Origin: JAKLIX01 sp964605655
Lineage (GTDB): Bacteria > Bacteroidota > Bacteroidia > Bacteroidales > CAIXZF01
Reading direction: 5' to 3'
DNA: 64,000 nucleotides
Assembly (NCBI GenBank): GCA_964605655.1
Contig: CAZSDK010000005.1
Location: 1-64,000 of the forward strand
The position numbers were made by a program, and so were the translations under genes. Under the pieces are notes generated by a model. It saw only the letters and a program-made list of their open reading frames with translations, was not told the DNA's origin and ran no database searches. The number at the start of each line of letters is the position of its first letter. Position 1 is the stretch's first letter. Shown here piece by piece: positions 36,322 through 45,287 of this stretch.

Positions 36322-36441
36322 ATGAATTATCTTCACAGCATATTATGGTTTTTAAGCTGGCCGGTCATGATCTTCCTCTGCTACTATGCAGTGAGATACG
36401 CGGTGCAGCGTTATAAACACCTGACTGACCAGGATGGGTAA
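36322..36441 (+). CDS. CydX-like 39-residue small membrane protein
   Basis: A short frame found by reading downstream of cydB: ATG at 36322, TAA at 36439-36441. The product starts MNYLHSILWFLSWPVMIFL and continues CYYAVRYAVQRYKHLTDQDG. It has one hydrophobic helix (about 6-27) and a charged C-terminal tail. Position 20 bases after cydB, size and single helix fit the CydX/CbdX class of small subunits that stabilise bd oxidase. Assignment is by position and topology, not by a proven motif. Confidence 0.65.
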   Translation: MNYLHSILWFLSWPVMIFLCYYAVRYAVQRYKHLTDQDG

Positions 36442-36444
36442 GTG

Positions 36445-36612
36445 GTGTTTGATAAGGCAAGATGGCGAGAATGCCAGAAGGCTTTTCAACTGGTAAACTG
36501 GTTCATTGGTAAACTGAGACACGGAAAAATCCCGTATCCCGCATCCCGCATCCCGTCTTGGCGAATGCCCGAAATCAGAACTCAGAGTTCAGAAGTGGCC
36601 AACTGCCAACTG
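36445..36612. repeat. Intergenic repeat mosaic, locus B
   Basis: Fills the gap between two convergent genes. Blocks in order: GATAAGGCAAGATGGC-like 13-mers, AACTGGTAAACTGGTTCATT 9-mer-like units, TCCCGTATCCCGCATCCCG heptamers (about 36530-36555), AATCAGAACTCAGAGTTCAG heptamers (about 36571-36590), then GCCAACTGCCAACTGCCCAC heptamers. The first block matches locus A in inverted orientation; the AATCAGA and CTGCCAA blocks recur at 60788-60832. Contains no convincing gene. Confidence 0.65.
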
Positions 36613-36616
36613 CCCA

Positions 36617-39600
36617 CTACCTCACCAGCTGCACCCTCTTCACCACGGTCTTCTCCCCTTCCACCACCATCCTCACCAGGTACATGCCTGCAGGAAGGTC
36701 GTTGCCACCAAAGGTGTACGTATGCGTTCCCCTCGGAAGCATCCCGTTCACCATGGCCTCAATCTTCTCTCCCATCAGGTTGTATACCGTGATCTCTACA
36801 TTCTGGTCATCTGACAAGGTCACCTCCAGTGTCGTGGTCGTGCTGAATGGGTTCGGATAGACCGTCAGGTCATAGGTTCCTGATGCGATCTCCTCGCCCA
36901 TCCTGGCTGCAGAGGTGAACTCATCACAGCCGATGTCGGGGATCGTCGCATTCCTCATCTGGTTGTCGATATCCGTTGTCGTTCCCGCCACAGGCGTTCC
37001 CTTGCCGTCCAGTAAGGTGTTCACCACCGTCAGGTGCAGGTCGGTATTGCTGTAGAACACCGGCAACACGTTCTGGCTGTTCAGATCCTTGCCCGATGCC
37101 GTACGCCATAAGGCCATCGTGGCCTTGTCAGCACCTGCCCAGTTGGCAAGTGGTGCGCTGGCCGTGTACAGGTCGTTGTAGTTACTGTAGGTCCAGTAAG
37201 TCGACGAGACCGTGTAGATCGCATACTGGCCCACAGGGTTGGCCACCCTCTGGTTAGTCAGCAAGTTGTTCTTCAGGGTCACGTTCGTGGAGTTCTTACG
37301 GTAGAAGGCATAGCTGCTCTTTGTCGTCGAGGCCGTGCCGTAGATGTTCACCGTGTTGTAGTAGTAGTTGTTGTATGAGTTGGCAACAGAGTTCTCATAG
37401 ATACCGTAGATCGTCGGGTTCGCGGCCGTGCCACCACCCAGGGAGATCATGTTGTTCGAACATTCATTCGTCGTTCCGGCAGTGCCGTTGAAAGTGACTC
37501 CGTAGATCGTCGGGGTCAGCAAGGCTCCGTTGGCATTCAGGCTGTGGATCTTGTTCTTCCTCAAATAAGCCTTGTTGGCCTGGATGCCAGCGATAACCGG
37601 CGAAGCGGCCAGGGCTCCGTTGTAAGTCACATTGGCGATCACATTGCCTTCGATCAGCTGGATCGGAAGCGTGGAGTTCACCAGGATACCCGTGAAGTTG
37701 CCCGTCCCTGCTCTGCTGATGGCGTTGGCCACCGTTGCCGATCCTATCGTATTGCCCTTCACCGTGCTCTGGCTCCCCTGGAACACCGACAGGTCGATGC
37801 CCGTGAACGAAGAGGCTCCCGTACTCGTCTGGCTGATGTTCGTGATCACGTTGTTCTCTATCTTGTACGTGCCTGCATTGGCATAGATGCCCCTGAACGT
37901 AACCGCTCCGCTGTTCACCCAGGCAGTGCCGCCGGCACTGCTGTTGCTGCCCCCGATCACATTGCCCCGTATCACATTGTTGCTGCTCAAAACACTCGGG
38001 GTAAAGCTGATCACCGTCTGAGGCAGGCTTGCTGCCGTGGCCAGGTTGTAATAGAAGCTGTTGTTCTCTATCGTGAAGTTCGTCCCGGCTCCCGTCCCTG
38101 ACACATAAACACCGCTGCTGCGGAAGTTGCTCAGCTCGTTGTTCGTGATCTGTATGTTGGAATTAACCACCGTAGCTGAACTGGTGCTGCTGATCAGGTT
38201 GTTCGGGTTGGTGGCACTGCCCTGGCGGATGATGTTCTGGGTGATCACAAAGTTGTCATTACCCGTACTCACCCCCGTGCTCAGCTGTATCACCCCACCT
38301 GAGGTCACCCTGTTGCTTCCTTCGATGTAACAGTTCCTCAACACATGGTCGCTCGCATCATTGATGTATGTGAACGTGCTGTTGTACGCGGCCAGGTTCC
38401 TGAACAACAGGTACCTGCCCTGCCCGTTCACCCTGCCATCGATGGTGACCCTGTCGGCTCCGTTGAAACGGATCATATCCAAAGCTACATTGCCCGTGAG
38501 GTTACGTTGTACAGCCTGGTCGGGCACTATGGTCATCGTGTAAGGTCCGTTGCCATCTTCCAGCCACTGATTCAAAGCATTCGTCCCGGGCTCCGTCACA
38601 TTGCTGATAATCTTCACTAACAGGTTATTGCAAAGGGCACGAGTGTTCAGGGCCTCAAAAAGCCCGCCCTTTCCAGTCAATGTCGGGTAATGTCCGCCAA
38701 TACCAACCGTCACGGTCTGTGGCATGGAATTGTACACATAAGCGGTGTTGGTGGCGTAATTGGTGCAGCCATTCCCATCGGTATAGGAATAGGTGAGTAT
38801 GTGGGTTCCCGGTCCGGCTAGTGCAGGATAGAAATAACTACCAGAAACACCACTACCACTGTAGGCACCTCCTGGTGGTGATCCAGTACTGAGTAAGATG
38901 GGGTCGCTGTCGAGACAAAGACCCGGTATATTGCCCTCAAAAGTCACTTCAGGCAAAGGCCACACCGTAACATCCACCGAGGCGTCATTGGTGGACTGGC
39001 ATTGGTGTGAATCCGTCACGACAAGGGAATACAACCCGCTTTGCGCCGGTTGGGCGCTGGCAAAGGCTGGATTCTGCGCACCCGAGAGGAAACCGTCAGG
39101 TCCTGACCAGGTATAGGAATAACCTGCTCCACTTCCACCTGCAGCAGTCCCATATAAGGTAAAGTCCTCATTCTGACACAGATTCTGGAGCACCGCCGAG
39201 GCGCCTGCCAAGGGTCCAGCATAGACTTCAACAGAGAAGGTGCAGGTGGACATGTTGAGATTTCTGTCCACCACAACATATTCCACCCAACTCTGGCCAA
39301 GGGGGAAGAAGGTGCCGCTGGCATCATTCAGTCCTATACACGAAACTTCGCCCGAAGTCTCATAGGCAAGGGTATATATTCCACAATTATCAAATACTAC
39401 TGGTGTGAGACCCGTGATGGCTTCTCCTGTAAGGTATGAATCAATACAATGATAGATGGACTGAGGACAAATAAGTGTCGGATGAGTAGAGTCGACAACA
39501 GTGACCGTCGCGAAGCAGCCAGCTGAATTTCCGTTACCGTCATTCACTAAAAGCCACGCAGGATTATCTCCCACATCAGAACAATCATACCAGTAAGGGT

Positions 39601-42189
39601 CAACCGCTACCAGATTCACCATGCCGCAGTTGTCGGTGCCGCTTTGGTAAACGTCAGCAGGAACAATGGATACCGATCCGTCAGCCCCCAGGTAGGCTGA
39701 CATGCCATGGCATGTCAGAACGGGCGGTATATTATCAACAACGGTCACCGTGGTTGAACAGGTAGCCGTATTGCCATGGCCATCATTCACAGTAAGGATT
39801 ACCGGGTTGGGGCCGATATTGGCGCAAGTGAAGCTGCTGGGCACCACAGAAACCAGGTTCACCGTGCCGCAGTTGTCGGTGCCACTTTGGTAAACGTCAG
39901 CAGGAACAATGGATACCGATCCGTCAGCCCCCAGGTAGGCTGACATGCCATGGCATGTCAGAANNNNNNNNNNNNNNNNNNNNNNNNNNNNNNNNNNNNN
40001 NNNNNNNNNNNNNNNNNNNNNNNNNNNNNNNNNNNNNNNNNNNNNNNNNNNNNNNNNNNNNNNACCGATCCATCAACCCCCAGGTAGGCTGACATGCCAT
40101 GGCATGTCAGAACGGGCGGGATATTATCGACTACCGTCACGGTCACCTCATTGGAAGTCAAAGAGGTGGGTCCTGCCGTAGAAGTACAGACGACATACCA
40201 GGTACCGGTTCCTAAAACGGTACCACTTGGAGTATAGGTGGTCCCGGTCTGGCCAGATATATTGGTGATGGATCCTCCAGAAACGGAGCGTTTTCCCCAT
40301 TGTCTTCCTGTGATGGTAGCTCCTCCAGTCTCCGTCACCGTCAGCAGGCTACCGGTTCCTTCCGGACACATAGACTGAGGTGTTGATGGGGAAATGGTCA
40401 CGGAAGTAAGACCTGATGTCAGGGTAACCGAAAAATTCAGGGAATTGCTGGTGAACCAGTAAAAGCTGTTTCTTACGGTGAGAGTGCCCGTATACGTATT
40501 CGCCGGTGCACCGGCAGGAATGGTAAGAACGATGGGGCTGGCAGTCAAAGTAGCATTCGTAACATCTGCAAAACCAGCACTATTGGCGGCAGAGGAGTAG
40601 TCGATGCTGTATTGGTCGGCACAAGAACTGCTCAAAGAATAGGTAAGGTTGGCTGAGGTGTTCCCCTGGGGAACGGATGGACTGCCGACGGCGCTAATGA
40701 CGGGTGCAGCCGGTACTGTATAGGTAATAGAAAGGCGGCCATTTCCACCGGTTCCACCGTTGGCATTTCCTGCAGTATATCGTAATGATCCTCCTCCTCC
40801 ACCTCCTGGAACATTCCCGGGATAACCGTGACCACTACCACCTCCCCAGCCATTACCACCGCTGCCACCGTCTGGAATAGAGCCACCTGATTGCGAAACT
40901 GTAGTGGTATTGGTGTAATTCCCGTTTGCAGCTTTCCCTCCGGAAGATCCTCCCCCACCAGAATAATATGGCCAATTCGAAACCTGTCCTGTGGCACTGC
41001 TTCCACCAGTATATACCACGAGGTTTCCCACGGAACCAGACTGGCAAACCTGTTGTGCTGTAGAATTGTTAGGGGCACTGTTTCCTCCTTTGGCCCACAA
41101 AGTGGTGGTATTTCCAAAATAGGAGTCTTCGCCGGCTGCTGTCGAGTTACTCCCTCTGGCAACATAGAAATTATAGTTCTGCCCGGAAGCAGAGGGCACA
41201 ATCGAACTTTTAGCGTAAGCACCCCCTGCCCCACCAGAACTATAACCGCTGGTGCTACGAGATGCACCTCTTCCACCTCCCCCCCATGCCTCGACGGTCA
41301 TGTTGGAGATGCAAGGTGGTGCAAAAAAGTTCTGTGTAACCCCGCAATAAGCATGAGTGGTTGTAACGGTGATCCCTGGTGTCGAAGTGGGCCTCAAACT
41401 CATGGCGGTGTAGGAATCCCATAATATCCAATAACTGGCCGTGTGTGTTGAGTTATCCACCATGTAGGCCGCCGGCACCTCCCGCTCGCGTACATACGCC
41501 TGGAAAGAAGGACCTGAGGCTGCATAGGAAAGAGAAGTCACCCGGTCGACCGACCATCCGCTGGCCCAGGATGTAATGGTATAAGACTGAGTGGTTGGTG
41601 TATTCCTGGCCAGGTTAATGACTGAGATGGCCACATCACCGGCATCAATAAATAGTCCGGTAGGCCCGACATTTTGTGATTCTACAGCAAGATTGTGGTT
41701 GAACGCACTGGTGTAAGGGCTCGCCTGGTCTACTCCTGAGTACACGGCAACGGCTACATAACTGTAATAACAAAAATTACCGGTGGTCGTTACCGAGAGG
41801 CTCTTACCCCCTGAAGCGGATCCTATATCTGCGTCTTTGAGAATATAAAAGAAGGTGTGGTTCCATAGATTTGCATTATTCCCGTCCCCCATGACCATTT
41901 GCAGGGTTGTCCCTCCATAGGTCACCGTATGGGTAATTGGCGTGCTTGTCATTGTGGTGGTAGTTGCGATGGCCACGACAAGAAGACGGTCGGTCGCGTT
42001 GGGAATGGCATAACTCGCATTGAGGACCCCGTTTGGAAAAGTCGTCCCCGCATATTGCTGGGTCCATGAGTTAAAAAGCGACACTGCCGCCTCTGTACGC
42101 ACCGGCAAAGAGATGAATACAAACAATCCTGTCATGCAAAGCATGAACTTCGTCAGAAAACGCTGGCAAATGGTAAGTTCTGGGTTCAT
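36617..42189 (-). CDS. Giant T9SS-secreted surface protein with Gly-rich, HYR and beta-helix regions (spans assembly gap)
   Basis: One gene split by the N-gap at 39964-40063. Upstream part from ATG at 42189 (about 708 residues readable): signal peptide to about residue 34, an unrecognised beta-rich domain, a Gly-rich region (YSSGGAGGAYAK, SGGGGSSGGKAANGN, about 300-480), Ig-like segments, then HYR-type repeats (VTVVDNIPPVLTCHG). The downstream part of about 1,110 residues continues with HYR repeats of 81 residues, PKD/Ig-like segments, a parallel beta-helix (IENNSFYYN, RGNVIGGSN, about 450-950) and a type A T9SS sorting domain (VYPNPFSTTTTLEV, LPAGMYLVRMVVEG) ending at 36617. The frames disagree across the 100 Ns only because the gap length is a placeholder. 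Probably a cell-surface or secreted adhesin or glycan-binding protein; ligand unknown. Confidence 0.85.
39461..40095 (-). repeat. HYR tandem repeat array, 243-bp unit, with 22-bp palindromes
   Basis: Two complete 243-base units (39704-39946 and 39461-39703) and the start of another beyond the gap (40064-40095), each encoding 81 residues from MSAYLG to the next HG. Each unit junction carries the same perfect 22-base palindrome with core TGACATGCCATGGCATGTCA, at 39697-39718, 39940-39961 and 40089-40110. The near-identical first 100 bases of units explain the assembly break. Confidence 0.8.
39964..40063. other. Assembly gap of 100 N
   Basis: Exactly 100 N, a standard placeholder for unknown length. 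From the repeat phase on both sides I expect a real length of 194 bases plus a multiple of 243 (see finding). Confidence 0.95.
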
Positions 42190-42490
42190 AATGCTTCAAT
42201 TAGTAGAATGATTAAAATATCTCCAATGAGAATGATGACAAAGAAAGCAGGTTTGTTCCCATTCGGGAAACATTCCTTTCACAGGAAAAACCATCGAAAT
42301 GTACGATACAATTTTAATTACTCAAATATTATAATAAAAATATACAACTGACATTGAAATATTTATGGACGCATTTAAGTACTTGATTATAATATTCTAA
42401 CCAGTCTGATACTATACTTCCCTTCTTCTGGCGGTCACCGGGTTATCAATACATAGAAATTTCTTCCCATCTTTGCAGAAAAACAGAAAC
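42190..42490. other. Intergenic region between the giant T9SS gene and tag
   Basis: About 300 bases, divergent. AT-rich around 42300-42360, with a small hairpin TTCCC-ATTC-GGGAA near 42257-42270. No gene, RNA or perfect TAnnTTTG box recognised. CATCTTTG at 42468-42475 is one base off and may serve tag. Confidence 0.4.
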
Positions 42491-43069
42491 ATGACTGACA
42501 ACCGCTGTCCCTGGCCTGGGACTGACCCGCTGATGATCACCTATCATGACCAGGAATGGGGCGTTCCGGTCCATGATGACCGGAAACTTTTTGAGTTTAT
42601 CGTCCTGGATGCCTTCCAGGCCGGACTGAGCTGGAAGACGGTTTTATATAAGAGAGAGAATTTCCGGAGTGCCTTTGATGATTTCCGGCCGGACCTTATA
42701 GCAGCTTATGATCAGACAAGGATCGATTTGCTGCTGTCCAATGCCGGTATCATCCGCAACAAAGCGAAAATAATGGCAACGATAAACAATGCCCGGCAGT
42801 TTGTCAAGATTCAGAAGGAATTCGGGAGCTTTGATGCCTATATCTGGAAATTCACCCAGGGCAAGACGATCCATTATTCAAGGAAATCAATAAAGGAGAT
42901 CCCTCCTAAAAGTGCGGAAAGCGACGCCATGAGCCAGGACCTGATCCAGAGGGGGTTTAAATTCGTGGGGACCACCATCTGCTATTCCTTCATGCAGGCT
43001 GCAGGAATGGTGAACGATCACCTGACCGGTTGTTTCCGCTATAAAGAATTGAAAAAAGCTAAAATTTGA
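42491..43069 (+). CDS. tag: DNA-3-methyladenine glycosylase I
   Basis: 192 residues from ATG at 42491 (MTDNRCPWPGTDPL); the TTG at 42473 adds unconserved residues. Removes 3-methyladenine from alkylated DNA. Zinc-snap ligands are all present: Cys in RCPWPG, His in YHDQEWGVP, and His/Cys in MVNDHLTGCFRY. AFQAGLSWKTVLYKRENF is the helix-hairpin region; the residue matching the E. coli Glu38 (LEGQQAG) is Asp here (LDAFQAG). Ends in an 11-base overlap with the convergent second lpxD. Confidence 0.92.
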   Translation: MTDNRCPWPGTDPLMITYHDQEWGVPVHDDRKLFEFIVLDAFQAGLSWKTVLYKRENFRSAFDDFRPDLIAAYDQTRIDLLLSNAGIIRNKAKIMATINNARQFVKIQKEFGSFDAYIWKFTQGKTIHYSRKSIKEIPPKSAESDAMSQDLIQRGFKFVGTTICYSFMQAAGMVNDHLTGCFRYKELKKAKI

Positions 43070-43991
43070 GCTTTTCAAAAAGCTCCGGAAGGCGTCTGAC
43101 ATAAGCCAGTTCTTTCCATGCCTTTCGTGCTTCCTGGGCAGGGGCTCCAAAGTAGGTTTTCCCTCCTTCCAGCGACTTATCGACACCTGACTTGGCGAAA
43201 ATCACGGCTCCTTTTCCGATGACAAGGTCTTTCTGAACGGCTACCTGGCCCCAGAGGATCACATCATCCTCAATTTTTGTAACACCTGCGATGACAGACG
43301 AGCAGCCGATCAGGCAGTTCTTCCCTATCTGGGTATCATGCCCTACCTGACAGTGGTTGTCAAATTTAGAGCCCTCACCAACGATCGTGTCTCCTGAAAC
43401 TCCTTTATCAATGGTACAACAGGCACCAATCTCCACCCTGTTGTGCAGCACCACCCGGCCACAGCTGTTCAGTTTCTCATAACCCCAGGGCCGACGCTTA
43501 AAATAAAAGGCATCGGCCCCAATGACCGAACCTGAATGGATCTCCACATGGTCGCCTATCTGAGTGTAGTCGTAGATGGTCACATTGGCGTGAATGAGGC
43601 AATGCTTCCCGATCTTGACATGGGGACCGATAAAAACCCCGGGCTGAATGACGGTCCCTTCACCTATTTCCGCATTCTCAGCAATCATCCGGGTCGTATG
43701 TTCAAACTTCCTGAATTTCTTCACCAGCGACACGTAGACTGTAAAAGGGTCCTCAGAGAAAAGGAGGGATTTACCTTCAGGACAGGGAACCTCTTTATTA
43801 ATGATGATGGTGGTCGCGGCAGATCTCAGCACGCGTTCATAATACTTGGGATGGTCCACAAAAGTGATGTCACCCGGCTCCACCATGTGAATTTCGTTGA
43901 TCCCGGTGATGGCCTGTGCCGGATCACCGGACCAGCTGATCTGGAAGGATGCTGCAACGTCAGCTACCGTAATGGGCTTATCGAGTTTCAT
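43059..43991 (-). CDS. Second LpxD-like UDP-3-O-acylglucosamine N-acyltransferase paralogue
   Basis: 310 residues, left-handed beta-helix acyltransferase with an N-terminal LpxD-like domain (GINEIHMVEPGDITFVDHPKYY) and hexapeptide repeats. The catalytic histidine position is kept (HCQVGHDTQIG). It diverges from the canonical LpxD in this window: GADAFYFKRRPWGYEKL replaces GADGFGF, and the C-terminal helix differs. A second LpxD-like gene beside efp is common in Bacteroidota; it may add a different acyl group or act on another sugar (inference). It starts 2 bases after the efp stop. Confidence 0.85.
   Translation of the reverse strand: MKLDKPITVADVAASFQISWSGDPAQAITGINEIHMVEPGDITFVDHPKYYERVLRSAATTIIINKEVPCPEGKSLLFSEDPFTVYVSLVKKFRKFEHTTRMIAENAEIGEGTVIQPGVFIGPHVKIGKHCLIHANVTIYDYTQIGDHVEIHSGSVIGADAFYFKRRPWGYEKLNSCGRVVLHNRVEIGACCTIDKGVSGDTIVGEGSKFDNHCQVGHDTQIGKNCLIGCSSVIAGVTKIEDDVILWGQVAVQKDLVIGKGAVIFAKSGVDKSLEGGKTYFGAPAQEARKAWKELAYVRRLPELFEKLKF
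43068..43085 (-). terminator. Hairpin at the convergent end of lpxD2 and tag
   Basis: GAGCTTTT-CA-AAAAGCTC forms an 8-base stem (or 7 with a 4-base loop). On the minus strand it is followed by a T-rich stretch (AAATTTTAGCTTTTTTC), as in an intrinsic terminator. It lies inside the last codons of lpxD2 and just past the tag stop. Confidence 0.5.
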
Positions 43992-43993
43992 GA

Positions 43994-44560
43994 TCAGCCT
44001 TTTACCCTTTCGGAGTATTCACCGGTACGGGTATCCACCTTGATCTTCTCGCCGGTCTCCACAAAAAGCGGTACTCCCACGATGGCACCTGTCTCCAGCG
44101 TAGCCGGTTTTAAAGTATTGGTCGCCGTATCTCCCTTTACCCCGGGTTCACTGTAAACGATCTCCAGCACCACAAAAGCAGGAAGTTCACAATATAAAGG
44201 AGTCTCCGTGTCCGCATGGAAGGTGATCTCCACTTCCTGGCCTTCCTTCAGGAAGGTCGGCGCATTGATGAGCTCCTCCTCCAGGTAGGTTTGTTCGAAA
44301 GTATTGGTATTCATAAAGTTATAACCAGAATCATCCTTGTAAAGATACTGGAATGGCCTTCGCTCCACCCGGGCAACATTGATTTTTACCCCTGCATTGA
44401 AGGTATTGGGAATGACTTTACCGGTCTTCAGGTTTTTCAGCTTGGTACGAACAAAGGCACCGCCTTTGCCTGGTTTCACATGCTGAAACTCTACGATTAC
44501 ATACAAATCGTTGTTGAAATCGATGCATAATCCGTTACGGAAATCTGCAGTTGTCGCCAT
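43994..44560 (-). CDS. efp: Elongation factor P
   Basis: 188 residues, three-domain EF-P that relieves ribosome stalling at polyproline. The N-terminal loop has the lysine at the tip (VKPGKGGAFVRTKLKNLKTG), the position modified in many bacteria. Domain III ends GVPLFVETGEKIKVDTRTGEYSERVKG, the family signature. It lies between the second lpxD and the inserted repeat/S23 segment. Confidence 0.95.
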   Translation of the reverse strand: MATTADFRNGLCIDFNNDLYVIVEFQHVKPGKGGAFVRTKLKNLKTGKVIPNTFNAGVKINVARVERRPFQYLYKDDSGYNFMNTNTFEQTYLEEELINAPTFLKEGQEVEITFHADTETPLYCELPAFVVLEIVYSEPGVKGDTATNTLKPATLETGAIVGVPLFVETGEKIKVDTRTGEYSERVKG

Positions 44561-44587
44561 AATGATGCTTTTTTAGAAAAACGGGGG

Positions 44588-44617
44588 CAAAGGTAGGGAT
44601 TGTTCAGAAGAATACAA
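44588..44617 (-). promoter_or_regulatory. Promoter of efp-lpxD2
   Basis: Minus-strand TTG (44615-44617), 19 bases, then TACCTTTG (44588-44595), a perfect -7 box 27 bases upstream of the efp ATG. It abuts the heptamer array, so efp is transcribed independently of the upstream lpx genes. Confidence 0.7.
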
Positions 44618-44619
44618 AA

Positions 44620-44697
44620 TCGGGAGAAACGGGATAATCGGGATGCGGGATAGCGGGATGCGGGATAGCGGGATACGGGATGCGGGATGCGGGATGG
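44620..44697. repeat. Heptamer/octamer array, left arm of inverted pair (locus C)
   Basis: About nine units of CGGGATG, CGGGATA or CGGGATAG on the plus strand. Reverse complement gives CATCCCG/CTATCCCG units identical to those at 45148-45287, so the two arrays form an imperfect inverted repeat of over 50 bases around the four-helix-bundle gene. Confidence 0.8.
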
Positions 44698-44761
44698 AGA
44701 AAATTACTGATCATTTTTTCCACTTTCTTATAGAAATGCATCTAATTAATAAACCAACAAC

Positions 44762-45145
44762 ATGAACCACACACAACTCGATGTTTGGAAACTATCCATC
44801 AGTCTTTGTTTGCAAATCTATTCCATCGTAAAGAAATTTCCCGGTGAAGAGCAAGGGATCCTGGCATACCAGATAAAAAAATCATCAGTTTCCATTCCTT
44901 CAAACATAGCTGAAGGTGCAGGAAGAAAAAGCTCAAAAGAGTATATACAATTCCTTTATATAGCAAAAGGTTCTTTAGCTGAACTTGATACTCAACTCAT
45001 TATCAGTTCATCATTAGGCCTCATTGATTCCGAAACATTCAATGAACTTGATAACAAAATAACAAGAATCCGTTCCATGCTAACACGTCAGATATGGAGC
45101 ATAAAAAACAGATCTTCTTTCAAAAATCAGAACGAATCCCCGTAA
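44762..45145 (+). CDS. Four-helix-bundle protein, S23/IVS-encoded family (TIGR02436-like)
   Basis: 127 residues: DVWKLSISLCLQIYSIVKKFP, then EEQGILAYQIKKSSVSIPSNIAEGAGR, SSKEYIQFLYIAKGSLAELDTQL and a last helix LDNKITRIRSMLTRQIW. This is the family first known from intervening sequences inside 23S rRNA genes; free-standing copies are common and their function is unclear (the Avd protein of diversity-generating retroelements is related, but no reverse transcriptase is present). The gene is opposite in strand to the lpx cluster it interrupts, AT-richer than its neighbours (about 38% GC in a sampled line), and enclosed by inverted heptamer arrays, the right one starting 2 bases after its stop. 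Confidence 0.88.
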   Translation: MNHTQLDVWKLSISLCLQIYSIVKKFPGEEQGILAYQIKKSSVSIPSNIAEGAGRKSSKEYIQFLYIAKGSLAELDTQLIISSSLGLIDSETFNELDNKITRIRSMLTRQIWSIKNRSSFKNQNESP

Positions 45146-45147
45146 AA

Positions 45148-45287
45148 CATCCCGCATCCCGTCATCCCGCATCCCGCATCCCGTCATCCCGCTATCCCGC
45201 TATCCCGCATCCCGTCATCCCGCTATCCCGCATCCCGTCATCCCGCATCCCGTCATCCCGCTATCCCGCATCCCGTCATCCCGTCTT
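45148..45287. repeat. Heptamer/octamer array, right arm of inverted pair (locus C)
   Basis: About 18 units of CATCCCG, TCATCCCG or CTATCCCG. Inverted copy of 44620-44697. Its end runs into the 3' end of the ABC ATPase gene, supplying its last codons and TGA stop. Not a CRISPR: units are 7-8 bases with no spacers. Confidence 0.85.

Noticed and set aside
39958..39963. Stop codon of the upstream half of the giant T9SS gene at 39958
   Set aside because: It arises only because the 100-N placeholder shifts the frame; with a gap of 194 + 243n bases the frame is continuous.
40891..41424. 177-residue plus-strand frame in the Gly-rich region
   Set aside because: Antisense shadow of the Gly-rich segment of the giant T9SS gene, with biased composition and no domain.
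44762..45145. Accessory variability determinant (Avd) of a diversity-generating retroelement
   Set aside because: The four-helix-bundle family is related, but there is no reverse transcriptase, template repeat or variable repeat in the window.
45148..45287. Possible CRISPR array
   Set aside because: Units are 7-8 bases with no spacers of constant length and no cas genes; it is a simple heptamer array.
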